DNA of 64,000 bases from Firmicutes bacterium UBA1422 (GCA_002304835.1 DBPK01000007.1:20282-84281), one strand, 5' to 3'. Shown: positions 53,051 through 62,480, numbered from the stretch's first letter. Program-made: numbers and translations. Notes: generated by a model not told the origin, from the letters alone.

Positions 53051-54097
53051 TCACAGGGACAGATCTGCATAAGCATCCAGCGAAAGTCCGTCGGTTTTCC
53101 CTGCCTTTGCACTGTAATATGCAGCGCATCCGATCATGGCGGCGTTGTCCGTGCAAAGCACGGGCGGGGGAATGTAAAGTTCTATGCCCCGGCGGCCACA
53201 GGCGTCATCCAGCATTATCCTTAGACGGCTGTTGGCCGCCACGCCGCCGGCGACAACCAGCTTCGGCGTTTCCTTATTGTCGTTATACTCTTCCGCAGCC
53301 TTTACGGATTTTGCAACGATCACTTCCAAAACAGCCTGCTGAAATGAAGCGGCTATGTCTGCTATATTTTTGCTTTGATCGCTTCCCTGCCATCTTCCTG
53401 CCTGTTTTTCTGTATTGATGTGATTCAGCACACCGGTTTTTATACCGCTGAAACTGAAATCATAGGAGTCTTTTTCAAGATATACCCGCTTGAATCCTAT
53501 GGCATGGGGATCTCCTTTTTTCGCCGCCGCATCGATAAGGGGGCCTCCGGGATATCCCAGTCCCAAAACTCTTGCCACCTTGTCATAGGCCTCCCCTGCC
53601 GCATCATCCCTGGTGCCGCCTATGTACTCTAACGAATCATATCCGCTGACCCTTATAAGTTCCGTATGTCCGCCTGATACAACAAGAGCTGTAAAGGGAG
53701 GTTCAAGGTCCGGATGGGCTATGTAATTAGCACTAAGATGACCCTTTATATGATGTACTCCCACCAGAGGTTTTCCGGTGGAAAGGGCAAAAGCCTTGGC
53801 CGTTGCTATACCAACCAGGAGAGCTCCCACAAGTCCGGGTCCCTTGGTGACTCCGATAAGATCCACATCTTTTATCGATGCCCCGGCCTCATCAAGAGCC
53901 GTTTTTATAACATGGTTAATATTGGTGAGATGATGCCTTGAGGCTATTTCGGGCACCACTCCCCCAAAAGCCTTGTGTATGTCTATCTGGGATGATATAA
54001 CATTAGATAAAACCTGACGGCCCTCTGCCATAAGAGCGGCCGATGTTTCATCACAGCTTGTTTCTATCGCCAGTGTCAGATGCTTTCCGTCTAACAT
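53051..54097 (-). CDS. tsaD: tRNA N6-threonylcarbamoyl transferase subunit TsaD
   Basis: A 348-residue TsaD/Kae1 ATPase. Landmarks: LAIETSCDETSAALM, the metal-binding GVVPEIASRHHLTNI (HxxxH), VSGGHTELI and the nucleotide-binding VVAGGVAANSRLR. It transfers the threonylcarbamoyl group to A37 of ANN-decoding tRNAs. It overlaps rimI by seven bases and closes the tsaE-tsaB-rimI-tsaD cluster. Confidence 0.97.
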   Translation of the reverse strand: MLDGKHLTLAIETSCDETSAALMAEGRQVLSNVISSQIDIHKAFGGVVPEIASRHHLTNINHVIKTALDEAGASIKDVDLIGVTKGPGLVGALLVGIATAKAFALSTGKPLVGVHHIKGHLSANYIAHPDLEPPFTALVVSGGHTELIRVSGYDSLEYIGGTRDDAAGEAYDKVARVLGLGYPGGPLIDAAAKKGDPHAIGFKRVYLEKDSYDFSFSGIKTGVLNHINTEKQAGRWQGSDQSKNIADIAASFQQAVLEVIVAKSVKAAEEYNDNKETPKLVVAGGVAANSRLRIMLDDACGRRGIELYIPPPVLCTDNAAMIGCAAYYSAKAGKTDGLSLDAYADLSL

Positions 54098-54591
54098 TTC
54101 TCCTCCCCGCCTTTTTCCTCTCCGTCTTTCTCCTCTTCAGTATCCAGCCACATTATATATGCGTCTTCATTGTTCTCATAGTATCCGGACCGGATACCCA
54201 GTTCTGTGAAACCGTATTTTTTATAGAACCTGCGGGCAGCCGTGTTGTTTTTCCTGACTTCCAGTGTAAATCTTTTTATTCCCGCCTTAGATGTTTCTTT
54301 CAGCAAAAACTCCATAATAGATGAAGCTATATGCTTTTGTCTGAAGTCCGGATGTACAGCAATGTTTGTTATATGGCCCTCATCTATTATCAGCCATATA
54401 CCTGCGTATCCTATTATTTTCCCTCCCTCTTTTTCGGGAAGTCTTGCCGTAAGATAAAAGGCCAGCTTGTTATGACCAAGCTCCCTCTCAAAAGAATCTC
54501 TGCTCCAGGGATGCTCAAAACATAAAGCATCAAGATCCGCCAGTTCATCCACATCATTTTCTTTTGCGGTCTCTATTATGAATCCTTTCAT
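54091..54591 (-). CDS. rimI: ribosomal-protein-alanine acetyltransferase RimI-like
   Basis: A 166-residue GNAT acetyltransferase: CFEHPWSRDSFERELGHNKL at the start, acetyl-CoA motif AVHPDFRQKHIASSIMEFLL, and RFTLEVRKNNTAARRFYKKYG then RSGYYENNEDAYIMWLD, the RimI pattern. It is likely to acetylate S18 or other N-termini. Between tsaB and tsaD, with overlaps on both sides. Confidence 0.92.
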   Translation of the reverse strand: MKGFIIETAKENDVDELADLDALCFEHPWSRDSFERELGHNKLAFYLTARLPEKEGGKIIGYAGIWLIIDEGHITNIAVHPDFRQKHIASSIMEFLLKETSKAGIKRFTLEVRKNNTAARRFYKKYGFTELGIRSGYYENNEDAYIMWLDTEEEKDGEEKGGEEKC

Positions 54592-55421
54592 ATCTCGCCT
54601 TTTATTCTTTTGCTCAATGTACCCTCTTCAAGTCTTTTTTGTGCTTCCGCTTTTCTCATATAATTGGGCATGAGCTCTTCATATCCGACGGTTTTTCCTT
54701 TTTTGTAAAGCATAAGACCGTGCTTTGCCACAAGCGCCGCAGACTGGAACCTTTTTTCAGGGAGTGCAAAAGATATTTTTCTGTTTTCCTTATCGGCCCA
54801 TTTTTTTATTGTCTCCCCGTAGGGCATAAGTCCGTCACCGAAAAACATTATGTCATCATATACTTCTATTAGCTCCAGAAATTCTTCCAGCATATATGGC
54901 CCCGCCGGAACTTTTTCCCGGATATGTTTTGTGCAGAGATTTTTCGGGCAGCCAGTTCCTTCAAAGAGGGGATATTCTTCGCCCTTTTTCTTTTTCTCTT
55001 CTTGTTCCCACTGCCATGCACCGGCATATACCTGATTTCTTCTGGCATCCAGAACAGGGCATATAAGACCTCTGTGCTCCTTTTCCCCATGGGCAAAAGT
55101 AATAAGAGTGGGCACCGGTAAAAGCGGCTTCCCCCCTTCTGCCTGGGAAAGAGCCCTTGCGGAAGAAACGCCTATTCTTATACCTGTAAAAGAGCCGGGG
55201 CCGCAGGATACTGCGATGGCATCAATATCGCCTAATTGCAATGCACGCTTTTGCCCGTTGCTTTCTATCTCTCTCTCTTCCAGTACCTTTTTTACAAGAG
55301 GCATGAGATTTTTCAGATGGCTCATCTTCTCATGGGAAACCTCTTCATTTATATTCTCTTTTTCGTCGATCACCGCTACCGAACAAAAAGGTCCGGTGGT
55401 TTCAACGGCTAAAATATACAT
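54588..55421 (-). CDS. tsaB: tRNA threonylcarbamoyladenosine subunit TsaB
   Basis: A 277-residue TsaB with YILAVETTGPFCSVAVID at the start and IDAIAVSCGPGSFTGIRIGV, the family signature, then SSARALSQAEGGKPLLPVPT. It scaffolds TsaD and TsaE. The Lys-rich insert EQEEKKKKGEEYPLFEGTGC and the C-terminal tail are variable. Confidence 0.95.
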   Translation of the reverse strand: MYILAVETTGPFCSVAVIDEKENINEEVSHEKMSHLKNLMPLVKKVLEEREIESNGQKRALQLGDIDAIAVSCGPGSFTGIRIGVSSARALSQAEGGKPLLPVPTLITFAHGEKEHRGLICPVLDARRNQVYAGAWQWEQEEKKKKGEEYPLFEGTGCPKNLCTKHIREKVPAGPYMLEEFLELIEVYDDIMFFGDGLMPYGETIKKWADKENRKISFALPEKRFQSAALVAKHGLMLYKKGKTVGYEELMPNYMRKAEAQKRLEEGTLSKRIKGEI

Positions 55422-55440
55422 ATCTTTCCTCCGGTAAGCA

Positions 55441-55905
55441 TCATATACTGTCTATATCAAAATTGACGCGGTATACCCGTTCTTCTTCACCCTTGCCGTA
55501 CTCCATGCGGATGAACATGGCATCATCGGGCAGCAGCACCTTTATCTTATCGGCCCATTCCAAAACGGTTATTCCGTCTCCGAAAAAATATTCTTCATAG
55601 CCCAGTTCTTCCATTTCTTTGGGATCGTCTATCCTGTAAACATCAAAATGATAAAGCGGCAGTCTGCCTCCATGGTATTCATTCAAAATAGTGAATGTGG
55701 GACTTTTGATATTCCGGGTTATGCCAAGACCCAGCCCAATGTAGCGGGTCAGTGAAGTTTTGCCCGTGCCCAGTTCTCCTTCAAGAGCAAGTATGCTGCC
55801 CGGAAGGAGTTTCTGCCCCAGTTTTATGCCGATCTCACGAACTTCCGCTTCGTTTTTTAATTTGATTTCTTTTTCCATTTTGATTTCTTTTTCAGTGTTT
55901 TTCAT
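55441..55905 (-). CDS. tsaE: tRNA threonylcarbamoyladenosine ATPase TsaE
   Basis: A 154-residue TsaE with P-loop ALEGELGTGKTSLTRYI, the conserved SPTFTILNEYHGGRLPLYHF and EYFFGDGITVLEWADKI. It drives TsaBD turnover. The start codon is uncertain: ATGs at 55941, 55905 and 55878 are in frame and none has a clear ribosome site. Confidence 0.93.
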   Translation of the reverse strand: MKNTEKEIKMEKEIKLKNEAEVREIGIKLGQKLLPGSILALEGELGTGKTSLTRYIGLGLGITRNIKSPTFTILNEYHGGRLPLYHFDVYRIDDPKEMEELGYEEYFFGDGITVLEWADKIKVLLPDDAMFIRMEYGKGEEERVYRVNFDIDSI

Positions 55906-56003
55906 ATTATTTGATTTTATCCACGCAAAATATTCTAACATAAAAAGAGCGCATTTGGAAATCCTTTACCTGCGCCCTTTCATAAGTTTGCTTTGTTTCC
56001 TTT

Positions 56004-56555
56004 TTATTTATGCAAGAATGCCGATATCCTTTTATAGAGCAGGAATGTTATAAGTGAATTGCCTCCGGCTTTTATGGCGTTGAATGCCACTATAAACGGC
56101 ATCAGATCCATTACCACTGCTCTTGGAACTCCCATGAAATAAGGAGTTATTATAAGGTTCGCAAAAAACATGGCTATTATCCATGTTAAACTGCCTGCAG
56201 CAAGGGCTATGACTGCGCATTTCCTTGTCTTGCTTCTTTTGTAAATTATACCTGCTACCAGAACGAAGGATCCCGTTGCAATCACATGCATAAGTATCCC
56301 GTATACTCCACTGGCCGCACTTACCGTGGTACCCTGGACCACCGCTGTAACAACAGTAAGTGCAAGACCTCCCAGAGGACCGAAGGCGAATGTTCCGATA
56401 AAGATCGGTATATCCGCAGGATCATATTCCAGGAAAGGCACCGCCGGGAATATGGGGAAATGGATCAGATAAACAAGTACCACCGAAATAGCCACCAGCA
56501 TACCCATCTTGGCAAGTTTTACTGTTTTTTTCTGGGTGTTAAGATTTTCGTACAT
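56004..56555 (-). CDS. ribU: riboflavin ECF transporter S component RibU
   Basis: A 183-residue membrane protein with six hydrophobic segments, e.g. MGMLVAISVVLVYLIHFPIF and GTFAFGPLGGLALTVVTAVV; the sequence PFLEYDPADIPIFIGTFAFG is the RibU hallmark. It binds riboflavin and works with the shared ECF ATPases. An FMN riboswitch with terminator lies upstream, so FMN represses it. Confidence 0.95.
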   Translation of the reverse strand: MYENLNTQKKTVKLAKMGMLVAISVVLVYLIHFPIFPAVPFLEYDPADIPIFIGTFAFGPLGGLALTVVTAVVQGTTVSAASGVYGILMHVIATGSFVLVAGIIYKRSKTRKCAVIALAAGSLTWIIAMFFANLIITPYFMGVPRAVVMDLMPFIVAFNAIKAGGNSLITFLLYKRISAFLHK

Positions 56556-56607
56556 TTTTTTGATTCCTTTCTTTTTTTTTGTTGATTGGGAATCTGTTCA
56601 GCTGCGT

Positions 56608-56636
56608 AATAAAACGCCCCGGTTGATCCCAGGGCG
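56608..56636 (-). terminator. expression-platform terminator of the FMN riboswitch
   Basis: Minus-strand stem CGCCCTGG/CCGGGGCG with a six-base loop followed by TTTTATT. It lies between the aptamer and ribU. Confidence 0.8.
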
Positions 56637-56651
56637 CAGGCATAAATACAA

Positions 56652-56791
56652 AGTATTCACGTTTCTTTCATCCGGACTATACCGTCGGTACCGGGATCTT
56701 ACCGGTTCGGCCTTTCGGCTCGCGGACTCGTAGCCATGCTTTCGCAATGCTCTTTACCGCCGGTGAGGAATTTCACCTCGCCCTGAAACAG
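56652..56791 (-). ncRNA. FMN riboswitch (RFN element)
   Basis: The minus strand carries the RFN core: CAGGGCGAGGTGAAATTCC, TCACCGGCGGTAAAGAGC, CGAGTCCGCGAGCC and CGGTATAGTCCGGATGAAAG, in the correct order for the multi-branched aptamer. FMN binding should favour the terminator and switch off ribU. Confidence 0.96.
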
Positions 56792-56896
56792 ATCTTTTAT
56801 ATATTCTCATTCTATATCTTTTAATGATATCTTGTCAATATGTTCCCGATTTTTTTGACTTTTTGAAATCCGGCCTGAAAACGATCCTTTGATTAC

Positions 56897-58396
56897 TTAC
56901 ATTATATCGCTTTTGCTCAGTCTGTATATGGCATCGGCAAAAATATTAGTCATCTTTATCAGGTCCGAAGCGTTTATGAATTCATCTTTCTGATGGGCTA
57001 TGTCCCTTTGTCCGGGGAAACTTGCACCAAAGGCGATACAGTTATCCATTGCTCTTGCATAGGTCCCTCCCCCGATCACCTTAGGGGCACTTTCCATATC
57101 TCCTGTATGTTCCCGGTAAACGGCAAGAAGCGTCTTCACCATGGGATCGTCAAGGCTTCTGTAAAGAGGTTCGTGATGTAATTTTTTTATTATCCCCAGA
57201 TCATACTTTTCTATGACAGGTGCTATCCCTTCATATACTTTTTTATCGCTTTGGGTCACCGGATATCTTACATTCATTGAAAGACGTACGGATCTGGTGT
57301 CCATCTCTATCTTCCCCACGTTCACTGTCAGCTGGCCCGAAGGATCATCGGAAAAACCGCATCCGAGAGATCCTCCGTTTATTTCATATCCTATATGCCT
57401 GTTGTAAAAATCAATAAAATCATTTATATCCTCGTTTGTAAAATCAAACTGCCCAAGAAAGTCCATCATAACGGAAATGGCATTTACCCCAAGCTCGGGT
57501 TTTGATCCGTGGGCGGAAACGCCACCTGTGGTGATCTCAAGACTTTTGCCTATTACTTTTGTTTTTATTACTGCATCTTTTTCATTTCGAAAAGCCGCCG
57601 CTTGTTCTTTTATTTCCTGATACCTTTCGGTTTTGTCGGAATTTATTATAACTCTTGCGTTATCGGCCACCATGTTTACCGCCTGCCCGCCTTTAAAACT
57701 GCGCAGTGCAAGGCCTTTATTATCGGTTTTGGGAAATTTTGAAGCGATGTCAAAATTGATTATGCCTTTTTCCCCGTATATCAGAGGAAATTCCGCATCG
57801 GGAGTAAACCCGAAATCGGGAGCCTGAAACTCCGAAAGATAATGCTCCATCCCTTCCCACTTGGTTTCTTCGTCAAGACCCAGTATGAGTCTTACTTTTT
57901 TTTCCGGGATAAGACCGCACTCTTTCAATGCTTTCATGGCAAAAAAAACTGCAACCGCAGGCCCTTTGTCATCTATGGTCCCTCTGCCGTATATCCTGTC
58001 TCCGTCTTTTTCACAACCGAAAGGGTCGTATTTCCATCCCTCACCTTCGGGCACGGTATCAAGATGACATACGATACCTATTACCTCAGGGCTGGTTCCT
58101 GTCATCTCTCCGGATCCATCATATATATATCCGCCAAACTCTATATGTCCGCCGTAATTTTCGGCATTTTCCGTTTCGAAACCTTCTTTCTGAGCCTTTT
58201 GGAGCATAAATACAAAAGCCTTATGCACGCCTTCTCCAAAGGGCAGGACTTCTGTTTTTTTATCTCCTGCCTCTTTTGTCTTTACTTTTACAGCATCTTC
58301 GGCGACACTTCTTATGGCTATCAGGTCTTTGAGGAAAATGAACATTTCTTCTTTATTTTCGTCGATTTTTTTTCTGAGAAGCTCACGATAGTCCAT
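56897..58396 (-). CDS. pepV: M20-family dipeptidase (PepV-like)
   Basis: A 499-residue metallopeptidase of the PepV type. Metal-binding and catalytic landmarks: GIVCHLDTVPEGEGW (His, Asp), GRGTIDDKGPAVAVFFAMKA (Asp), LGLDEETKWEGMEHY (Glu-Glu) and FTPDAEFPLIYGEKG; the lid domain contains GGVSAHGSKPELGVN; near the end HQKDEFIN. It cleaves dipeptides in the cytoplasm. A nifU-like gene lies 11 bases upstream. Confidence 0.92.
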   Translation of the reverse strand: MDYRELLRKKIDENKEEMFIFLKDLIAIRSVAEDAVKVKTKEAGDKKTEVLPFGEGVHKAFVFMLQKAQKEGFETENAENYGGHIEFGGYIYDGSGEMTGTSPEVIGIVCHLDTVPEGEGWKYDPFGCEKDGDRIYGRGTIDDKGPAVAVFFAMKALKECGLIPEKKVRLILGLDEETKWEGMEHYLSEFQAPDFGFTPDAEFPLIYGEKGIINFDIASKFPKTDNKGLALRSFKGGQAVNMVADNARVIINSDKTERYQEIKEQAAAFRNEKDAVIKTKVIGKSLEITTGGVSAHGSKPELGVNAISVMMDFLGQFDFTNEDINDFIDFYNRHIGYEINGGSLGCGFSDDPSGQLTVNVGKIEMDTRSVRLSMNVRYPVTQSDKKVYEGIAPVIEKYDLGIIKKLHHEPLYRSLDDPMVKTLLAVYREHTGDMESAPKVIGGGTYARAMDNCIAFGASFPGQRDIAHQKDEFINASDLIKMTNIFADAIYRLSKSDIM

Positions 58397-58407
58397 TTTT
58401 CCCTCCG

Positions 58408-58635
58408 CTACTTAACTGCTTCTACTCTTGCCACATCATCGGGATAACTTTCCTTAAGCAGTCTTTCAACTACTCCGCTCAATGTCATCTGTGCTCCGGG
58501 GCAGCCTGCGCAATGGCCCTTCAGTCTTACCCTTACAACTTTATCCGCTGTGTACTCAACGAACTCGATGTCTCCTCCGTCTCTTTGAAGGAAAGGTCTG
58601 ATCTGTTCAAGACCTTCTTTGATTTTCTCTTCCAT
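58408..58635 (-). CDS. NifU C-terminal-like iron-sulfur scaffold
   Basis: A 75-residue NifU-type scaffold: IRPFLQRDGGDIEFVEYTAD and the cluster-binding CxxC in GHCAGCPGAQMTLSG. It assembles or carries [4Fe-4S] clusters for target proteins. Normal length for a stand-alone NifU domain. Confidence 0.93.
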   Translation of the reverse strand: MEEKIKEGLEQIRPFLQRDGGDIEFVEYTADKVVRVRLKGHCAGCPGAQMTLSGVVERLLKESYPDDVARVEAVK

Positions 58636-58744
58636 TTTTAAACTCCTTTTTTTGATTTGTATCTCTTCTTTGTTTTGATTATTATTCTATTTGCCTTCTT
58701 GTTTTGATTTGGCTATTGTGTTCACTTAAATTTTTCTTTCTGTT

Positions 58745-60061
58745 TCAGTCTTTATCTTTTTCTTCATCTTTTTCCTTCTTGTCTTTGTCTCTTTTCTCTT
58801 TTTCCTTCTCTTTTTTCTCTTTCTCTTTTTCCTTCTCTTTTTTCTCTTTCTCTTTTTCCGCTTTTATTACAGAAGCAGGTTTGACCACATATACAACCGT
58901 CACTTTTCCTGCCGATAAACCGTTTATATTAACTGACCTTTCGGGATCTCCCTTTTGATCAAAGGTTATGAAACCGGAAGCTCCTTCAAAATTCTTGTTG
59001 TTTCTTAAAGCTTCACTTATCTTTCTGCCGTTTTGTGGATCACCTGCTTTTTCTATGGCATTAAGTGCCAAAAGATATGCGTCAAATCCCAGAGCTGTTG
59101 CTTCCTTGGGGGTACTTTTGCCATACTCTTTGCTGTAAGCCTCAAGAAAAACACCGGTCATTTCTGTCTGTCTTGCATCCGCATCGAACACCGCCGACCA
59201 GAAAACTTCCTTTTCTTTTCTGTCCTTTATTTCTTTTATGAAATCCTCATCCTGCCACAATTCAGTTCCCAGAAAAATAAAAGGGTAAGAAAGCTCTCTT
59301 GCCTGCCTTATTATATTAAGAGAATCATTTGCGGCTCCGGGAAGGAAAACCACCCTGGCACCGGTTTCTTTTATTCGATAAAGCTGTCTTCCGAAATCAA
59401 CATCTCCCGGAGAATATTCCTGATAGGACAAAACCGCATCTTCGTCTTCTGTCAGTTTTATCATTCTGTCCGAATACTTTCTGCTGACTTCGATGGCCTG
59501 GTCATCATCTTTTGGCATCATTACCGCTGCTTTTTCGTTTTTCAGACTCTCCGCAGTGAAGTCCGCCAGTGCGGTCCCCTGAGCCGCCTCAACGAAACAG
59601 ACCCTGAAATAATTGTCCTTTTCCGATGTGACAAGAGGGTTCGTGTTTGTTACAGCTATTGCCGGGATATTCTCTTTTTCGAAATACCTGCCTCCCAGCA
59701 TGGAAAAAACGCTGCCGTAGCTGCCCAGTATCACAGAAGGTCCATTGGCTACCAGGTCTTTGGCTGCCGTCTTAGCCACATTAAGGTCGGATCTTGTATC
59801 TGCGTATATCAACTGGACCTTTTTTCCCAGGACCTCAGGATAAAGACTGTTGGCCAGCTCCATTCCCCTTGTTTCCAGTTCCCCTTCTTCTGCAAATTCC
59901 CCTGTGGCCGGTTCGAAGACACCTATTTTTATGGTATCGCCGCCGCTGCCGTCCCCAAGAAATTCTTCCTTAAAATTGTCATATGTGGTACAGCCCGCAA
60001 ATACACCGGCTATCATTATAAATGCCGTCAGCAATGCAGCTGTTTTTGCTTTCTTTCGCAT
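58745..60061 (-). CDS. branched-chain amino-acid-type ABC substrate-binding lipoprotein with charged tail
   Basis: A 438-residue lipoprotein; lipobox AGVFAGC near residue 22. The mature part fits periplasmic-binding protein type 1 of the Leu/Ile/Val family (TIKIGVFEPATGEFAEEGEL, SVILGSYGSVFSMLGGRYFE, GFDAYLLALNAIEKAGD). The last ~40 residues consist almost only of Lys, Glu and Asp, an unusual disordered tail that is repetitive in DNA. No permease or ATPase is adjacent. The start is the second ATG, behind GAGGAAAT. Confidence 0.85.
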   Translation of the reverse strand: MRKKAKTAALLTAFIMIAGVFAGCTTYDNFKEEFLGDGSGGDTIKIGVFEPATGEFAEEGELETRGMELANSLYPEVLGKKVQLIYADTRSDLNVAKTAAKDLVANGPSVILGSYGSVFSMLGGRYFEKENIPAIAVTNTNPLVTSEKDNYFRVCFVEAAQGTALADFTAESLKNEKAAVMMPKDDDQAIEVSRKYSDRMIKLTEDEDAVLSYQEYSPGDVDFGRQLYRIKETGARVVFLPGAANDSLNIIRQARELSYPFIFLGTELWQDEDFIKEIKDRKEKEVFWSAVFDADARQTEMTGVFLEAYSKEYGKSTPKEATALGFDAYLLALNAIEKAGDPQNGRKISEALRNNKNFEGASGFITFDQKGDPERSVNINGLSAGKVTVVYVVKPASVIKAEKEKEKKEKEKEKEKKEKEKEKRDKDKKEKDEEKDKD

Positions 60062-60130
60062 ATATTTCCTCATTCATATGGTTCTCTGCCCAAGTCCTTT
60101 TGGCAGAGACACTATATGATTATACTATCT

Positions 60131-61141
60131 TTATATTAAATTTTCCACTATTTGCTTAAGTTCTCCGGCTGTCAGCGCTTCATTGACTTTACGCCTTATG
60201 GCGGCAGCTCCCCTTTCTCCCTTGAGATACCAGCCCACATGCTTTCTCATTTCTCTTACTGCTGTCCTCTCGCCCTTTTCCTTTTCCAGCATTTCAAGAT
60301 GTTTTATTATCATTGCTTTTTTCTCTTCTGTTGAAGGTTTCGGCGGAACAGTCTTTCCCTGCCATAATGCTGATGCCTCTCTGAATATCCAGGGATTCCC
60401 CAGGGCTCCCCTGGCGATCATAACAAAATCACATCCGGTTTCTTCCATCATTTCTTTGGCATCCTCTGCGCTGAAAATGTCTCCGCTGCCTATTACCGGG
60501 ATATGAAGAGCCTCCTTGACTCTTGCTATTATTTTTCGGTCTGCTTTGCCTCCGTAGTACTGCTGCCTTGTCCTTCCGTGTACTGCCACAGCCTTCGCAC
60601 CGGCTTCCTGTGCCGCAAGGGCCACTTCAACGGCATTTATATGGTCACTGTCCCATCCGGCTCTTATCTTAACGGTCACCGGTTTTTCTTGGGGAACAGC
60701 ATTTCCTTTGACTGAGTTTGCCTTTTCAAGAAGTCCTTTTTTTGTACCTTTCACCGCTGCTTCAACAATTTTCCCTGCCAGATACGGGTCTTTCATCAAA
60801 GCACACCCTTCATTGTTTTTTATGACTTTGCTCACCGGACAGCCCATGTTTATATCAAGTATAGCATTATCTCTTTTTGCCAGTCTTTTGGCTGTTTCTT
60901 CTAGTACTAAGGGTTCTGAGCCGAATATCTGAAATGCCAGAGGTTTTTCTTCCGGATATATGTTAAGGAGCCTTTCTGTGTTTTTGCTGTTATACAAAAG
61001 CCCCTTGCCACTGACCATTTCAGAATATACTAAAGCCGCACCCATGGATCTTGCCAGGCTCCTGGTCGGTGCGTCTGATATTCCCGCCATGGGGGCAAAG
61101 AAGAAAGGATTTTCAAGTTCAATGTTTCCTATTGACGGCAT
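60131..61141 (-). CDS. dusB: tRNA-dihydrouridine synthase DusB
   Basis: A 336-residue flavoprotein: FFAPMAGISDAPTRSLAR, NMGCPVSKVIKNNEGCALMK with the catalytic Cys, RAGWDSDHINAVEVALAAQE and GSGDIFSAEDAKEMMEETGC. It reduces uridines in the tRNA D-loop. Its start overlaps the coaX tail region four bases downstream of its stop. Confidence 0.95.
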   Translation of the reverse strand: MPSIGNIELENPFFFAPMAGISDAPTRSLARSMGAALVYSEMVSGKGLLYNSKNTERLLNIYPEEKPLAFQIFGSEPLVLEETAKRLAKRDNAILDINMGCPVSKVIKNNEGCALMKDPYLAGKIVEAAVKGTKKGLLEKANSVKGNAVPQEKPVTVKIRAGWDSDHINAVEVALAAQEAGAKAVAVHGRTRQQYYGGKADRKIIARVKEALHIPVIGSGDIFSAEDAKEMMEETGCDFVMIARGALGNPWIFREASALWQGKTVPPKPSTEEKKAMIIKHLEMLEKEKGERTAVREMRKHVGWYLKGERGAAAIRRKVNEALTAGELKQIVENLI

Positions 61142-61211
61142 TCATCATTCCTTTTGATTTTCCGGGCTTTCCTGACGGCACTCATCGTTTCGTTTGATTT
61201 TCTGTGCTTTC
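61134..61211. repeat. imperfect 40-bp tandem duplication at the coaX/dusB junction
   Basis: Two 38-base copies (61134-61171 and 61174-61211) match in roughly 30 positions. They cover the coaX C-terminus and the dusB start; one copy supplies the present stop and start codons. Confidence 0.7.
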
Positions 61212-61990
61212 TTGTTCTTTTCATATATTATTGAAAGTCCCTCAAGGGTCAGAAGTTTGTCTACATGATCTATGCAGTCTATGCCATCATTAATTAGATC
61301 CGCAAATCCTCCCGTGGCTATGACAATGGGTTCTTTCCCGCTTTCGGTGAGTTCCTGCAGTTCGCTTTTCATCTTTCTTACTATATAATCCACCATTCCC
61401 ATATGTCCGTAAACAAGACCGGCCTGCATGGACTGTATCGTATTTCGACAAACCACATGTCCCGGCTCTTCCAGCTCCACCTTTGGAAGTTTTGCTGTTT
61501 TTTCGAAAAGAGCTTCCGATGATATTTTCAGTCCCGGTGCTATGCTGCCGCCCAGATATTCGGATTTTTCGCTTACCGCGCAAAATGTGGTGGCGGTACC
61601 GAAATCGATTATGACAAGGGGGCCGCCGTATTTTGCGAATGCTGCGACTGCATTCACGATCCTGTCGGCACCTACCTGTTTGGGATTGTCATATTTGATT
61701 ATTAATCCGGTTTTGACCCCGGGTTCTATGACAATGGCCCTTTTTCTGAAATACTTTACAGCCAGATGCTGTATAGTGAAAAGTACTGACGGTACTACAG
61801 TGGATACGATAACATCTTCCACATCTTTTATGTTCAGATTTTCGTATGAAAAAAGCTGGTTGATAATCATTCCGTACTCGTCGGCGCTCTTGTTGTTGTC
61901 ACTTTCAAGTCGCCAGTTCTGGATGAGTTCACCATCTTTGAATACACCAAGGACTATATTGGTGTTTCCTACATCAAATGCCAGTAGCAT
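61145..61990 (-). CDS. coaX: type III pantothenate kinase
   Basis: A 281-residue CoaX of the ASKHA fold: MLLAFDVGNTNIVLGVFKDG (phosphate 1), PKQVGADRIVNAVAAFAKYG and LVIIDFGTATTFCAVSEKSE. It phosphorylates pantothenate, the first step of CoA synthesis. The last ~20 residues (KRNDECRQESPENQKE) arise from a 40-bp tandem duplication. Confidence 0.95.
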   Translation of the reverse strand: MLLAFDVGNTNIVLGVFKDGELIQNWRLESDNNKSADEYGMIINQLFSYENLNIKDVEDVIVSTVVPSVLFTIQHLAVKYFRKRAIVIEPGVKTGLIIKYDNPKQVGADRIVNAVAAFAKYGGPLVIIDFGTATTFCAVSEKSEYLGGSIAPGLKISSEALFEKTAKLPKVELEEPGHVVCRNTIQSMQAGLVYGHMGMVDYIVRKMKSELQELTESGKEPIVIATGGFADLINDGIDCIDHVDKLLTLEGLSIIYEKNKKAQKIKRNDECRQESPENQKE

Positions 61991-62057
61991 GGATATTCCT
62001 CCTTTACTCTGCTTTGTGCAGTAGATATTGAATATGCCGGAATACTATCCGGTTTTT

Positions 62058-62090
62058 TAAAAAACCAGAGCGCCGTAAAACGGCGCCCTT
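62058..62090 (-). terminator. terminator of the decarboxylase operon
   Basis: Minus-strand stem GGGCGCCG/CGGCGCTCT with a TTTTA loop followed by GGTTTTTTAA, just downstream of the BCCP gene. Confidence 0.85.
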
Positions 62091-62102
62091 ATTACAAACT
62101 GT

Positions 62103-62480
62103 TTATTTCAGTGTTACAAGAACATCTCCTGCATTGACTGAAGCTCCCTTTGCTACCGGTACAGTATCAACTGTTCCCGCTGCAGGTGCCATTATTTCGT
62201 TTTCCATTTTCATTGCTTCGAGTACTAAGATCACATCGCCTTCGCTCACTTGCTCTCCGGGGGCTACTTTCACATCGAGAACTGTTCCGGGCATGGGTGA
62301 TTCAACTTTCTGTGCTCCGGCTGAAGGTGCTGCTGCCGCAGGTTTGGGTGCTGCTGCCGGTGCAGGTGATGCTACCGGTGCAGGTGCGGGTGCTGCCGTG
62401 GCTACCGGGGCTGCGCTTCCTGTCTCTTCAACTTCTACTGTGTATGATACTCCGTTCACTTTGATGTTATACTGTTTCAT
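62103..62480 (-). CDS. biotin carboxyl carrier protein of a carboxyltransferase complex
   Basis: A 125-residue biotinyl protein starting [20 protein letters not shown] behind AAGGAGAAAG. An Ala/Pro-rich flexible linker (residues 25-55) leads to the biotinyl domain with the acceptor Lys in [13 protein letters not shown]. With the upstream carboxyltransferase and OadG-like subunit it forms a methylmalonyl-CoA/oxaloacetate-type sodium-pumping decarboxylase or related complex. Confidence 0.93.
   Translation of the reverse strand: MKQYNIKVNGVSYTVEVEETGSAAPVATAAPAPAPVASPAPAAAPKPAAAAPSAGAQKVESPMPGTVLDVKVAPGEQVSEGDVILVLEAMKMENEIMAPAAGTVDTVPVAKGASVNAGDVLVTLK

Noticed and set aside
59033..60139. 368-codon plus-strand frame opposite the solute-binding protein
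   Set aside because: Shadow of the strongly supported minus-strand lipoprotein gene; Cys/Phe/Ile-rich nonsense composition.
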